A DNA stretch of 64,000 nucleotides, from contig MSED01000002.1 in NCBI GenBank assembly GCA_002099365.1, forward strand, positions 2,914,001-2,978,000, written 5' to 3'. The notes below the pieces were generated by a model. It was given only the letters and a program-made list of their open reading frames with translations, searched no databases and was not told where the DNA came from. Origin of the DNA: Phialophora verrucosa (taxonomy: Eukaryota; Ascomycota; Eurotiomycetes; Chaetothyriales; Herpotrichiellaceae). Each line of letters starts with the position of its first letter. Within the stretch, counting starts at the first letter, position 1. A program made the position numbers and the translations under genes. Shown in pieces: positions 42,552 to 53,444 of this stretch.

Positions 42552-44492
42552 CTACCACTCTAGAATTCGCACCACCTTCCTCGTCTCGCCCCTTCGGCAC
42601 TCCTTCACCGTGTTGTAGCAGATCTCGCCCGTGCGTGCTCCAATGTACTTCATGTCCACGACCCTGACTCTACACTCTGCGGGGATGTCTGAAGCGGCTG
42701 TGATCTGGAAATCTCCTCTCTCCGGGTCGTGCTGGCCTCGCAGTTTCAGAGCCATCTCTTCTTCCAGACACATACTGACCCATGCCACACGTCCGGCAGT
42801 GTGACTGTCCCACAGACCCTCTCGACGTGGATACAGCAATAGCAGCGCAATTGCTTCGCGACGCACATCCGGCGACCGGCTCAACACGGCGACTGTAGAT
42901 AGAGGACCCACGACTCCTTGGCTGAACGCAAATACAGGACGATGTTGTTGGTGGTGATGCTCCTTCTTCAGAATCGATGCCACTGGAGGGATCTTCGGGT
43001 ATTTGTACGCCTTTCCAGGATGGTCGCACTGGTGCGCCGTGTTTTTCTCTACCTCGGAAAGCGAGCAGAGCATGTCGGACAAGTGGTCTTCGGTGCAGCC
43101 TAGGATCTGTCGCCCCAGTTGGATTATTCTCAGATAGTAAGGCTCGAGCTGATCCCACGCCAGTTCCCCGTGCTTCAGCGACAGCGGGTAAACTCTCAGA
43201 TACGTTTCCACGATGTTGATGTGCAATCTTAGCATGAGGATCATCTTTTCGTCTCGCCCGTCGAGGTCGTCGCGTGTGGCGATGAAGGACTCGAGCGCTT
43301 TCACGCCGAAGGAATGCTTCTTCACGAGCAGCTCGTACTCGTCCATTACGGAGCGACGTGGGCTGGTTCCCTGGCTGAGCAACCATTCCTTGTCCGCCTC
43401 CCTCTCAAGGACGAAGCACTGGAAGTCGCTCAGGACAGACTCGAAGAAATTCCGAGCGTCGGAAAGGCTGGTGAATATGATGTCCGCTTGCAGGGACAAC
43501 GAACCACGGATTTTGATTCGCGTAGGCCACGCGGGCAGGTCTTCGTCGCACGTCAAGCTGCGTGCCTGGACTTCGAGGCTACTCAGGGTTGTGAGGAATG
43601 ATTGTATTTGAGCGTTGTAGGAGGTCAAGGGGAGTTTGCTGACATCCTTTTGTTGTACTAGGTTGTCGAGCAGCTTCATCCCATTTCGCAAGTGCATGAT
43701 CGATTGCTTCTGATGTCCTTGGATGCTGGCTAGACAAGTGTACAAGATGCAGGCCACGAGTGTGGACAGCTTCTGGGCTGTCGCTTCGGAGCCTCTCCGT
43801 TCTAACAGCAATTTGATCGACCGGTTACATTGCTCCAAAGCAAATCGTGTCTGTGGATCTGACGTGTCTTCAGGTATAGCCGTGGTGTTACCCGTGGCGT
43901 ATATCCGATGCATGGCTCCAAGTGCTGCAATAGCATGCCGTAGCGCAGGCTGTGTCATGGACATTTGGAGCACACACAAGTTCCAAAAAGTCTCATCAAT
44001 ATGGAACAGTTCGGTGAGTTCACCCACAGACCGGGCCTGGAAGAAACCAAAGCTTTGCTGTTCTTCAGCGCTGTCAAAGACCAGGAGCCGAGGGGGCAAT
44101 AGAAGCTGCGGCCACCCGTAGGATTTGGTTGAAGCTTGGATGTCGTCAGCCGTCCTCACGAATGGCGTCCAGGAATGAGTCCATGGATGATTCTCCCACG
44201 ACAGGCTTATGGCAGCCTTAGGTTGTTGATCATAGCCATCACACGTGCGACCAGCGGCGATGCATCTGCGACAGCTTGGTTTCGCCTCGTCACACTTGAC
44301 TCGACGAACCTATTCTCCTCGTTAGACTGGGTCACCATGAATGGAGCTAGCCATCAAACATGCATCTGATGCTTATAAGGCAAGTAGTTCAACGAGTTGT
44401 CGATATCGGGAGGGATTGAGGCAACATACCCTGCAGGTTGTGCAACCTGTCTTTACCTTGTGATGGTGTCGTTTGACGCGGGCTTTGACCAT
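42552..44492 (-). CDS. Zn2Cys6 fungal transcription regulator
   Basis: Two exons (44492-44430 and 44309-42552) with a 120-base intron give 606 residues. The intron splits the DNA-binding cluster: GCTTCR at the end of exon 1 joins VRRVKCDEAKPSCRRC, completing C-x2-C-x6-C-x6-C-x2-C-x6-C. A basic His/Lys-rich run (VKRHHHKVK) precedes it and may serve as nuclear signal. The rest resembles the C-terminal fungal-specific factor region with conserved helical blocks (AIAALGAMHRIY, LVACILYTCLASIQGH). I see no linker coiled coil. Such proteins bind CGG-type half-sites and regulate nearby or pathway genes. Targets are unknown; the gene sits between a minisatellite and cystathionine gamma-lyase. An in-frame ATG further upstream (44558) could extend the start by 22 residues. 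Confidence 0.87.
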
Positions 44493-45608
44493 AATTCCAT
44501 AGCACAGTCTAATGAAATGCGCGAGTCTTGCGTTTCCTTTCTTCCAGCTGGATATCAAGACGCAAAGAAAAGGCAGCCCTATGAGCAGCCCCTGTCCGTC
44601 GCCACCAGTCGGCCAAGACTGCCCAGGAGCGTCGATGGGAGGCCTGAAGCTCGAGCTGAAGCGGCCCCCACAGCTGCTTCAACAGAACAGCCACAGACGA
44701 CCAATCTCGACAACACCCAAGCACGCTTTGGACATGAATTTCAGCGGCCCGTGCCTAAAGCACTCCTCTTGTGGTTAAAGGTCAGCGTCAGACGCTCTTG
44801 GAAAGGCGGAAGTTGCTGTTCCGAAGAAATCGCCATCTTTGAGAGAGAGAATCCAATATTGAGTGGGACAATGGCTACACCGGAGGTCAATGGCACGAGT
44901 TGGTACTTGTATTTGTGTATGTTGGAGAGAAGAAGGAAAAGGAGCAGTGACATGGACTGAGGAAGTAATCAGAGCGATCAACTGGATCCTGAAAGTCGCA
45001 ACCGCTTACAAGTCCAGTACCGTAAGCGATCAAGGCAGCTGCAACCCCGTAGATATGCCGGTCTGGTTGGTCTCGGCAGGCTAGGTGGTCACCATGGAGA
45101 TATTTTCGTAGGCATGATTCAAAGCACCATGTGGTCAGAATCCTCTATAGAAACGCCTCCCATATTCCTTCCAAAAAAAAGGGAGCTTGTATCTTGCTGA
45201 ACCCAGGTCCGGTCTTCGTGGACAAAGCAGGCTCCCTGCCAATATACACAGGCAGCTGACTGGCTTTTTCATTATCTCACAAAGAGGGACCATATCTTTC
45301 CAAGGCATGATTCCCAAGATGCGCTGAAGATTCTCGAGGTGTTGATAAACCCGGGTCGCGCAGGTATTGGTACAGGCGGCTGCGTCTGATAATACCGCGT
45401 GGAGTGCTTCTGATTCCTGTTGGCGTCATTGCACCAGGGCATGAAGACTGATGCAGTTCGCTTCGCTGCCCGCATGCCCAAGGAGAATGGCATGGTGTCG
45501 AGCTGCAATCACGGCATTTTGAAATCGGGGTGGGCGTATCTGAAGAGCCAGTTCTTGTCTCGTTCGACCAAAGCTCACGCATTGTGGGTTGCGAATCAGT
45601 CGCAACTC
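44493..45608. other. Intergenic region
   Basis: About 1.1 kb upstream of the Zn2Cys6 gene and downstream of cystathionine gamma-lyase. A 187-codon open frame on the plus strand (44397-44960) overlaps the regulator's first exon and looks like chance. An A-rich run lies at 45173-45180. Confidence 0.4.
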
Positions 45609-46913
45609 TTACTTCGTTCCATTCATGCCATTCGAGATCTTCGCCCCAACGACAGCCTTCTCCAAGGCCTGCAGAACATCCTTTTTCAAGTCGTCTGCAT
45701 CCTCCACACCGCAGCTTAGTCTGACCAGATCATCAAAAACCCCGATAGCCTCGCGCTGCTCTTTCGGGATACCAGCATGGGTCATCGCGCTCGGTACCTC
45801 GCAGAGACTTTCCACGCCGCCCAAACTCTCGGCCAGCGTGAAGATTCGTGTCTGCTGGCAGAAACGCTCTGCAGCTGAGTGGCCGCCTTTCAGCCTGAAG
45901 CTAAGCATACCACCGCCCATACCATCGCGATGCTGCTTGATTGCAATAGCTCTCTGTTTGTGAGAGTCCAGGCCTGGATAGTTCACTGCAATGACGTTTG
46001 GTGAAGCTTCCAATGCCCTCGCGACTTCCAATGCGTTCCTGCTCGCCTCTCTCGCTCGGAGGTGCAGAGTCTTCAACCCTCTATGAGCAAGCCAGCAATC
46101 GAACGGTGAAGGCACTGCTCCAATCGCATTCTGCAGGAATGTGAGTCTTTCTTCCAATTCTTCGGAGTTGAAAGCTGCGACGCCCATGACGACGTCTGAA
46201 TGGCCATTGATGTATTTCGTTACGGAGTGGACAACGATATCGGCTCCGTGATCGAGTGGGTTCTGAACGTAAGGAGAGAGAAATGTATTGTCCACCACCA
46301 CCAAAATACCATGCTTGTGAGCAATGGAAGCCACATGCCGGATATCGACCAGACTCAGCGTAGGGTTCGACGGGGACTCGATCCAGATAAGCTTCGTTTG
46401 TTCGCGGATCAGCTCTTCAATATCGAGTTCGATGGAGGGCGAGAATGTGACCTCCACACCATGTGCGAGCGCTACTTTTGTGAAATATCGATGTGTGCCA
46501 CCGTAGACGTCTGATACTGAGATGACATGCGATCCCGCCGCCAGTGACTGCAGGATCGTGGCTGTCGTGGCCGAGCCTGAGGAGAAGGCAAGGGCGAATC
46601 TGGCATGCTCAAGGGCGGCAACTGCGTCTTCGAAGTTGTCGCGGTTGGGGTTGGCGCTGCGACTATATTCATACAGGCCGATGGGCTTGCCAACGGCTGT
46701 TTGCGCGAAGGTGGTCGAGAGGGAGATGGACTCGATCACAGCGCCTGTTGCCGGGTCGTGAGGTGAGCCTGCGTGGACAGCTAGGGTGCCGAAATTCAGC
46801 ACCGGGGTAGGTGCCCGGGCAGGGGTGTCGATAGCGCCATCTTCGTTGGTGAGAATACGCTCGTGAGGGCGGAGAGGGCGAGGAGAAACAGGGACTCCTA
46901 CTGGGACAGTCAT
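45609..46913 (-). CDS. CYS3: Cystathionine gamma-lyase
   Basis: Single exon, 434 residues from the ATG at 46913; the in-frame codon at 46919 is GTG and is not used. It is a Cys/Met-metabolism PLP enzyme: TLAVHAGSPHDPATGAVIESISLSTTF at the start, the substrate loop YEYSRSANPNRDNFE, and the PLP lysine in SVTKYINGHSD. The C-terminal ESLGGVESL and SCGVEDADDL are typical of gamma-lyases. The enzyme should cleave cystathionine to cysteine, 2-oxobutyrate and ammonia in the cytosol, completing reverse transsulphuration. Gamma-synthases are the close alternative, but fungal gamma-synthases usually carry a longer N-terminal part. About 35 extra residues precede the domain and could be a short leader. 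Confidence 0.9.
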   Translation of the reverse strand: MTVPVGVPVSPRPLRPHERILTNEDGAIDTPARAPTPVLNFGTLAVHAGSPHDPATGAVIESISLSTTFAQTAVGKPIGLYEYSRSANPNRDNFEDAVAALEHARFALAFSSGSATTATILQSLAAGSHVISVSDVYGGTHRYFTKVALAHGVEVTFSPSIELDIEELIREQTKLIWIESPSNPTLSLVDIRHVASIAHKHGILVVVDNTFLSPYVQNPLDHGADIVVHSVTKYINGHSDVVMGVAAFNSEELEERLTFLQNAIGAVPSPFDCWLAHRGLKTLHLRAREASRNALEVARALEASPNVIAVNYPGLDSHKQRAIAIKQHRDGMGGGMLSFRLKGGHSAAERFCQQTRIFTLAESLGGVESLCEVPSAMTHAGIPKEQREAIGVFDDLVRLSCGVEDADDLKKDVLQALEKAVVGAKISNGMNGTK

Positions 46914-47678
46914 ATCCACCGTAGAGACGAGGCAATTTCCTCAGGTAGGAATACCCTCAAGCAACAATACTGAGCAGCAGGTTTGAGAGTGCCGCAATGC
47001 GATGAGGGGTATGTCAAGGATCAAGACAGAGAGGAATATTCACAGTCAGCAAGATGGAGCAGAACAAAGAGAGCGGGAAGTGAGAAGTGCTTGTAACTAT
47101 GTATGATTCTGTTTGAGAAATATTATTCTATCAGACTACTCGTCGGTGATGGAACTTGTCGGAGTCATTGAGTGTCTGGTAAGCAATCAATTAAAGAGCA
47201 AGGGAAATGACGTGCTTTTTGGGGATCCAGCAGCTGCAGTCGCCCTGAAGCGGCCCTTAAGCTGCCCTGACACACGCGTCACATCCTCCACGTTTTCGGC
47301 TTCTACAGTACCGAGTAGCGGCGTGAAAGGGCGTTGATGACAAAACATGCCAGGGGCACCCCCAGTATCGCCACCCCTCGACCGCTTAAACGCGGATCAC
47401 ACCCGTCGTTAGGTCCTGGCCCAGCTCACTTTCGTTGTCGCTCTAGTGGTGCCATATCCGTGCCATAGAAGTAGCTCTGACAAGTTATTCCCAGTCGATG
47501 GGCTCTATCATCGCTCATCAACGGCTGAGCTCGAGGACGTCCTTCGCCATCTCATGCAATACCAGGAACATGCCAGCGCTGGTTCTGAGCTAGATCAACC
47601 GCAGCTGTTAGTTGTACACTCTGCGCAGATTCGGGCATGACCGGAAGAAGCTTGTTGTATTGCTGCTGTTGTCACGTT
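46914..47678. other. Intergenic region
   Basis: About 765 bases between the cystathionine gamma-lyase start and the RPC25 stop. It should hold the CYS3 promoter. An ACGCGT occurs near 47275 within TGACACACGCGTCACA. I see no clear bZIP operator and no gene. Confidence 0.4.
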
Positions 47679-48622
47679 TCACCACCAGTGAACACCGCCT
47701 AGCCCTTGCTCGGTCATCGACGCCTAGGTCAACATCAGAATCACGCGGATCCCAAGAAGTCTGAGGAGCATACCTCGATCGAGTAGGGAGCCTTGTACTC
47801 AGTCGCTGATTCTGACTCAGGGTCGCCAGGTCTCCTGATCTTAGGAGGAGCTGGTGCTTGATCGTGCCAGCTTTCTGACTCTATCCGAAAATTGACAGTG
47901 TCGCCAACATCCAGGAAGAGGTCGTTGCTCTCCTCGTCTTCGTTTTCGCCCTCCGTGTGCCAGATCCATGTCTGCTCGCCGGCATCACTATGCGCGAACC
48001 TCATTAACGATTCCTGACCGGCCACACTTGGTCACACTTACTAGATACAGCCATCGAATAGCATGGTTGAAGGCACGAAGATGTCGTCGAAGAATCGCAC
48101 AGAAACTGATGTGACCCTTTAGCAGCGTTCCGGACTGGCAAGACTAGCACTCACCCCGAATGCCTTCAGCTGTACATTTCGTGATGCGGCCGGTGACAAT
48201 TTCGTTCTTGAACGGTCGAAACACAATCATGCGGAATTCAACTGTACATGCATGTCATTGAGACGAGTGTGGGATGTAGCGACGTGTTGATTTCCCTACC
48301 ATTGACATTGACTTTGCCTGTGCCATGACCGATCATGCCATCCGATGCTTTCAGAAGATCGTACATGCATATGCAGAGTCCAACCTTTTGCACGACCTAC
48401 CATTCCTCAGTCAGAGTCAGTGCGACTCGGCTTCATGCGGAGGAGGGCCAGACTTTGTTCGAGTATTTCTCATTAATTCGGTCTTCCAGGTCTTGTCGTG
48501 TGATTTTGTTGTCTACAAGTCCATGAGGTGGTATTTGGACCAGATCCTCGAAGGTTGTCTTATTTGTTAGCGTCAAATGTTCGGGCTGAAGCAGAGGCAG
48601 TCACTCATACTAGGATAAACAT
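47679..48622 (-). CDS. RPC25: RNA polymerase III subunit Rpc25 (RPC8)
   Basis: Seven exons: 48622-48611, 48558-48454, 48396-48300, 48241-48155, 48105-48042, 47987-47774 and 47723-47679. Introns are 49-58 bases, with GT-AG ends and consistent phases. The product is 207 residues, close to yeast Rpc25 (212). The Rpb7-like N-terminal domain is built from short exons: MFIL, then RINEKYSNK, VGLCICMYDLL and GHGTGKVNVN. The S1/OB-type domain follows (VRFFDDIFVPSTML, TWIWHTEGENEDE, GDTVNFRIES). The end ASMTEQGLGGVHWW is the conserved Rpc25 tail and supports the last exon. Rpc25 pairs with Rpc17 in the Pol III stalk, needed for initiation on tRNA and 5S genes. Open-frame scanning alone shows only exon 6, so this gene is easily missed. 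Confidence 0.9.
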
Positions 48623-48949
48623 GTCGCTACCGACGGGGCGGATATGTGTGTAGCACTGGTCGCGCTGACATGGACAAGTGCATGGTAGAGATACCCAAGA
48701 GCTATTCCACGTAGTCGACTTAGAAAAGTCAACAAGTCGATGCCTTGAGGGCGATGAACCAAATTCTTCTCGGAAGCAAGAAATTATTGGCTGATGCGGG
48801 GCGACGCATGCAGCAGCCTTGTTCAGCCTTGCAGATCGCAGCGAACTTAAATCATCACCATGTCAACACTATTTGGCAGGATGATATCCTTCAACGTGCA
48901 TCTCACAATGGGTCCACACCTACAATAGGGTCTCAACCCCCCCGACTCG
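48623..48949. promoter_or_regulatory. Divergent promoter of RPC25 and the NUFIP1-like gene
   Basis: A 327-base region shared by two genes of RNA metabolism (Pol III subunit and a probable snoRNP assembly factor). I see no clear TATA box. Confidence 0.4.
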
Positions 48950-50662
48950 ATGTCTCAGCCCTTCTCCTTCCCTCCTCCGCCGCCACCTCCGCCCAAGCGA
49001 ACAATAGACAGCGCAATCCAGCCGAACCAGAATCAAGGCTATCAAAATGGCAGAGGCTCATACAGAGGTGGACACGGCAACAGAGCCACCACAAGAGGCG
49101 GTCGTGGTGCCCAGGGCAACCCTCGCGCGGGAGCACCTGAGGCATTTAGGATTCATGGTCAGAACTGGTCGAATCCAAGCCGGCCGTTGAACAGCGGTCC
49201 TCTGCGAGGCGGCCAACTCCACGGGCCGCAGAAGCGAGACTATAATACTGCATTCAGCCCCACGCAACAGCGGCAGCGGCAGCGGCAGCAACACCGTCCA
49301 CGCCCTACAGCTCCGCCGGCGGTCCCCGACTTCAACGCCCCGATTCAGCATCTTCTGGCTCGCAAGACAGCCACCGAACAGCCGCATCAGAAGCCACCGG
49401 AACCGCGAAAGCCTGAACAGAAGAAGCGAAACCTCCTTGGCCTCACGCCTGCAAAGTTCGAGCAAGACTCGGACCCGGAAGACGATGAAGACGAGGAGCA
49501 GCGGCTCGCCAACCAAACAGCCTCAGTCTCGAATGGACTCGTCTTCGAATACAATGGAAGCCCGCTCCAGCTACGGACCCGCGAAGAGATTCAGGCCTGG
49601 GTTGCAGAGAGAAAGCGGCGATACCCCACGGAAGCAAAGCGGGAAGCGGCGCGAAAAGAGGCTGATCTGCAGAAACGGAAGCGTGAGGAGGAATTTCAAG
49701 CCAGGCTAGAAGCACGGAAGGAGGCTCAAATGAAAAGAGAACAGGAAAGGGTAGAGCGTCGGAAGGCGAGGGAGCAGGAGAGGGCAGAGCGACAGAAGGC
49801 CAGAGAGCAGGAAAGAGCAACGCACCAGAAGGCGACAGATCCAGACAAGAAACAACACACCAAGGACGAAACGCCACTCGACGACACCACTCGCGCAAGG
49901 CTCAAGGCCGAGAAATTGAGGAAAAGGGCGTTGAAGGCGCAACACGACCTAGAAAAGGCCGAGGAAGCGCTGCGGCTCGCTCAGTCTAAGAAGGACGGGG
50001 AGACTCTACCAACACCAGCACCTGTACTTGTACCTACACCTACCCCTGCAGCAGGTCTGAGTCCCGATGTCCCAAATCAAGGCCCGCCGTCGACAAGCAA
50101 GCTTGACGCCCCACCGAGTCCTGCCGCTGTTCCCGGCGAAGACGAGACATCCTCGTCCGGCTCATCCTCCACAGACTCCGACTCGGACAGTAGTACTCCA
50201 GACTCGGACTCCGGCTCGGACTCAGACTCCGCCCCAGAAGTGGCGAGCACGAAACACCCACTCTCCACCCGCGACTCCCTGGCCGCGGCTGCGGCCTCCG
50301 CTCCGCAACGGGCCAAGGCCAAGGCTTCCCGGCCTTGCCAGCATTTTGTTAAGTACAAAACATGCAAGTACGGGTCGAATTGTCGGTACTCGCACGACCT
50401 GGTGCAGAAAGGCCGGCGAGCCCCCGGCGGTGTGCAGGACGGGATCAAGTCGGACGGAGGGTCATCGTCCAGGGTTTCCGGGCCCGTGAGAAGGAAGGGA
50501 TTGTGGGAGGTGATGGTTGAGAAGGAACAAGAAGAGGAAAGGAAGCGGGTCCTCGAGGCGATCATCACGCTCGGGCAAAGAGGCATGCTTGACGACCCGT
50601 CACAGGAGCCTCGACCAGAGCCAGAACCAGAGCCAGAGCCAGAGCCAGATGGTTCTACATAG
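48950..50662 (+). CDS. NUFIP1-like CCCH zinc-finger protein
   Basis: Single exon, 570 residues. An N-terminal Pro run is followed by an RGG-rich stretch (GRGSYRGGHGNRATTRGGRG), typical of RNA-binding tails. Near 209-228 the motif RTREEIQAWVAERKRRYPT matches the conserved NUFIP1/Rsa1 peptide that binds Snu13. A long charged coiled-coil region (about 235-345) and a Ser/Asp-rich acidic stretch follow. One CCCH finger lies near 463-482 (C-x8-C-x5-C-x3-H). The end is an EP dipeptide repeat. NUFIP1 and Rsa1 help assemble box C/D snoRNPs with the R2TP complex in the nucleus; a similar role is inferred. The RPC25 gene is divergent from the same promoter region. Confidence 0.82.
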   Translation: MSQPFSFPPPPPPPPKRTIDSAIQPNQNQGYQNGRGSYRGGHGNRATTRGGRGAQGNPRAGAPEAFRIHGQNWSNPSRPLNSGPLRGGQLHGPQKRDYNTAFSPTQQRQRQRQQHRPRPTAPPAVPDFNAPIQHLLARKTATEQPHQKPPEPRKPEQKKRNLLGLTPAKFEQDSDPEDDEDEEQRLANQTASVSNGLVFEYNGSPLQLRTREEIQAWVAERKRRYPTEAKREAARKEADLQKRKREEEFQARLEARKEAQMKREQERVERRKAREQERAERQKAREQERATHQKATDPDKKQHTKDETPLDDTTRARLKAEKLRKRALKAQHDLEKAEEALRLAQSKKDGETLPTPAPVLVPTPTPAAGLSPDVPNQGPPSTSKLDAPPSPAAVPGEDETSSSGSSSTDSDSDSSTPDSDSGSDSDSAPEVASTKHPLSTRDSLAAAAASAPQRAKAKASRPCQHFVKYKTCKYGSNCRYSHDLVQKGRRAPGGVQDGIKSDGGSSSRVSGPVRRKGLWEVMVEKEQEEERKRVLEAIITLGQRGMLDDPSQEPRPEPEPEPEPEPDGST

Positions 50663-50893
50663 CGGGGAGGTCAGCCAGCAAGCCAACTTGACCACAGGAC
50701 GGTATGTTGTCGATTATGGCAAGGATCGGCTTGCCACGCAGGCGGATTCGAGCACCAAGCCTCTTTCTTTCTATTATCCCTACTGTACTCCGTACAGTAT
50801 TGTGTAATATACATATCATTACAGGGCTCGACCGTCCACACAAAATATACGCCATCTTGCATTCTTTCCGCGGGCACACGGAATGCAACCAAT

Positions 50894-52348
50894 TCAATCT
50901 TCCATCTCCGCGTCCGCTCTCAATACCGATTCAACAAACTTCCTCGCCTCTCTCCCCTCGCGGATACCCAAACGATCACCCCCTGCAGCCAGCGGGAAGC
51001 AATGCATCTGACCCTCCCACACGAGCCACCTGCCCCTGACTCCTAACCTTTGGCATTTCTTCATGAACTCTATGCCGCTGGGACTCAGGACATCGTGAGT
51101 GCCATACACGCCATGCACATTGAGCTTCTTATCGCTGAGAGCCCGGAAAGCAGCATCCGGCTGAAAGAGCGGCGAGACCTCAGGCGATGACAGTGGGATA
51201 GGAGGATATTGCGAAGGACGGTTCCGATCATGCCCGCACCAAATGTCAGCCACGGCTTTTGTCATCTCTTCGGTGAGCACGCAGTCGAGCGCGTCCGCAC
51301 GGTGGACCTCGGGAGACGAGTTCGTCAGATCCATGGGCCCGCAGATTGTGAGCAGCGAGGTCAGGGGGAAGCGCGTCCTTTGGCTCTCGCGCTCGCCTTT
51401 GCTGTCGGGTCCGTCGTTGGAGTCTGGGACATTCTGGCCCGCCGTGGATTGGGGGAATGCGACCTCGTAGTTTTGCACGGCCCAGAACCCAAGCGACATG
51501 ATGACGTTGCCGCCGCTGCTGTCGCCCATGAGTGACAAGGTCTCCCGATTTGCGACGGCATCGTCCATCACCCGTCGGAGCCAGTTCCTCAGCACTCTCA
51601 AACTCTCGCTGGCCGGACTGTTCGGCGCTAACGGATACGACACCATGACCAGCTCGATCTTCGCGTCGCTTGCCGGGTCCACGGACCTTTGACTGCCCGG
51701 GAATGTGACGGAGGAGCGATGGCCCGCGAGATCCTGCGCGAGCTGGGCCAGGAACCGCCAGTGCTCACCCGAGGGAGGCGACTGGAACCCCCCGCCCGAG
51801 AAATAATATACACGGTGTTTGCGTTCGAAGCCTCTCCCTTTCGGTCTTCCGCTGTTCGGCTGAGGGGGATCACCGTCTTCGGTGTCCGACTGCCCGAGGT
51901 CATCCTTCTGTTTGTTTCCCTGAGCTTTCTCGGTCCCCCCCTTTTTCCCACTGTCCGGCCCCAGCGCAAGCACGCGATACATCCATACACCCTCCAGCTT
52001 TGTCTCCTTGATCACTATGTTACGCTTCTTCGGCGGGGAAAGACGCGGGCTGCCCTCGGGGTGAGGTGTCTTTGGTGGGCGGACAAGGTGTGGCCGCAGC
52101 GGCTTGAGGAGAATGCGGAGGACGCGGTAGAGCAAGGAGAGGTCATCTCGGGTGGTGAGCTCGATTGATGAGGAGCCGGACTGCGGTGTTAAGCCGGCCG
52201 TGGTCGTTCTGGTACCGGGCGTTGGATCGGGAGCGGCGGATTTAACTTGAGGATGCTGGGTCTGGTTCTCGACGGTGGGACTTGCTGAGGCAGTGATCGG
52301 GGCATCGTTTGGTTCTCTTTGGATAGGTGTTTCTTGCGATGTCGCCAT
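50894..52348 (-). CDS. Alpha/beta hydrolase, HSL-like (alpha/beta hydrolase-3 fold)
   Basis: Single exon, 484 residues. The oxyanion-hole motif reads YYFSGGGFQ in place of the usual HGGG. The nucleophile elbow is GDSSGGN. The catalytic Asp is likely in YGTHDVLSP and the His in QMHCFPL near the C-terminus. This is the arrangement of hormone-sensitive-lipase-type esterases. The first 90 residues are low-complexity, and a charged insert (KKGGTEKAQGNKQKDDLGQ) precedes the oxyanion strand. I see no signal peptide or clear membrane helix. It probably hydrolyses small acyl esters in the cytosol; the substrate is unknown. Its 3' end converges on the NUFIP1-like gene, 231 bases apart. Confidence 0.85.
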   Translation of the reverse strand: MATSQETPIQREPNDAPITASASPTVENQTQHPQVKSAAPDPTPGTRTTTAGLTPQSGSSSIELTTRDDLSLLYRVLRILLKPLRPHLVRPPKTPHPEGSPRLSPPKKRNIVIKETKLEGVWMYRVLALGPDSGKKGGTEKAQGNKQKDDLGQSDTEDGDPPQPNSGRPKGRGFERKHRVYYFSGGGFQSPPSGEHWRFLAQLAQDLAGHRSSVTFPGSQRSVDPASDAKIELVMVSYPLAPNSPASESLRVLRNWLRRVMDDAVANRETLSLMGDSSGGNVIMSLGFWAVQNYEVAFPQSTAGQNVPDSNDGPDSKGERESQRTRFPLTSLLTICGPMDLTNSSPEVHRADALDCVLTEEMTKAVADIWCGHDRNRPSQYPPIPLSSPEVSPLFQPDAAFRALSDKKLNVHGVYGTHDVLSPSGIEFMKKCQRLGVRGRWLVWEGQMHCFPLAAGGDRLGIREGREARKFVESVLRADAEMED

Positions 52349-53444
52349 GATTTGTCGCCGGAGCTTTTGTGTCTGCCGTATGTCGTACCTAGCTTCAGAT
52401 CAATGGCAGAAGATAATTACATGAAGGATCTGAAGAGAGGAGAAACAAAGTCGTGCAAAAAGCTCAAACCTCAAGATACACCCACCCACCCAAGCTCGAA
52501 GGAGGTTAATGACGAGCTAGACATCTACATCAAGATACCCTGAAGTCGAGATATTCATGTCATATGAGATGGGAATCTGCGCCTGGTCCCTTTGCATCGA
52601 TCGCCAGCTTTGGCGAGTTTTGGCGAGATCTGCTCCGATCGCGCGATCTGGGCCCTCGGCCAAGGCGTCCGTGGCTTCTTGGCTTGAGCCAGAGCTCATC
52701 TGCCACAATAACTTAATCCCACATCGTACGCAGGCGACCACGGACGCCACAACGAGGCTTTCACTACGGGTGTGAATGTGATTTGGTCAGTCACGCCACG
52801 GCAAGGTGGTAGAAGCCATTTCAATCGGCAATTCGAAGCAAAAGCTCCAATACTCGGGATCGTGAATGAACTGGACGCAAGGTTTCGAAGACTGCCCACG
52901 GCCAGAATATCTGCAGCCTTGCACAGGAGGCTAAGACTAGATACAAACCTCCATCTGCAGCAATCATCTCTGACCTTGTTGAACCCTCCAAGGGGAGGAG
53001 TCATTGAAGTGTTAAGTACAATGCACTTCGTCTCTGAATGGTATTGAATCTAGTCCTGCAAGGTGCGGCTTTCTACAATGTGAGCGAGCCAATGAACAAT
53101 GGCACAAACGTGAGTGAAGTTTAGAGCTTTGTTGGGTTTGTCCACTTTCACGGATGGCATGTTGCTGAAAGAGCGTCCCCGGCTGAGTTGAAGTCATGGA
53201 CTTTAACAACTACGGTCATTGTCGTTGATTGCATTGCCGCAACAACTGCCTGACCTGCCTTGGCTTCAGGCTCTGCTGAGGCTGTAATATGTCTGTTTTG
53301 CACTGCTCCTGAGCTTTCCTCGTGCCAGTCCAATCTCGCCAATGCTAGAGAAGCTTCAACGTCTCTTTTTACCAGAACATTGCTGTACTTTTTGCATTAC
53401 GACGCTTGTTCACCTCAACATCTGGACCTACCTCACCAAGGACA
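52349..53444. other. Intergenic region
   Basis: About 1.1 kb between two divergent genes. Short open frames on both strands lack protein-like features. I see no RNA gene or repeat. Confidence 0.4.

Noticed and set aside
44397..44960. 187-codon plus-strand frame
   Set aside because: It runs antisense through the zinc-cluster exon of the regulator and has no domain-like features.
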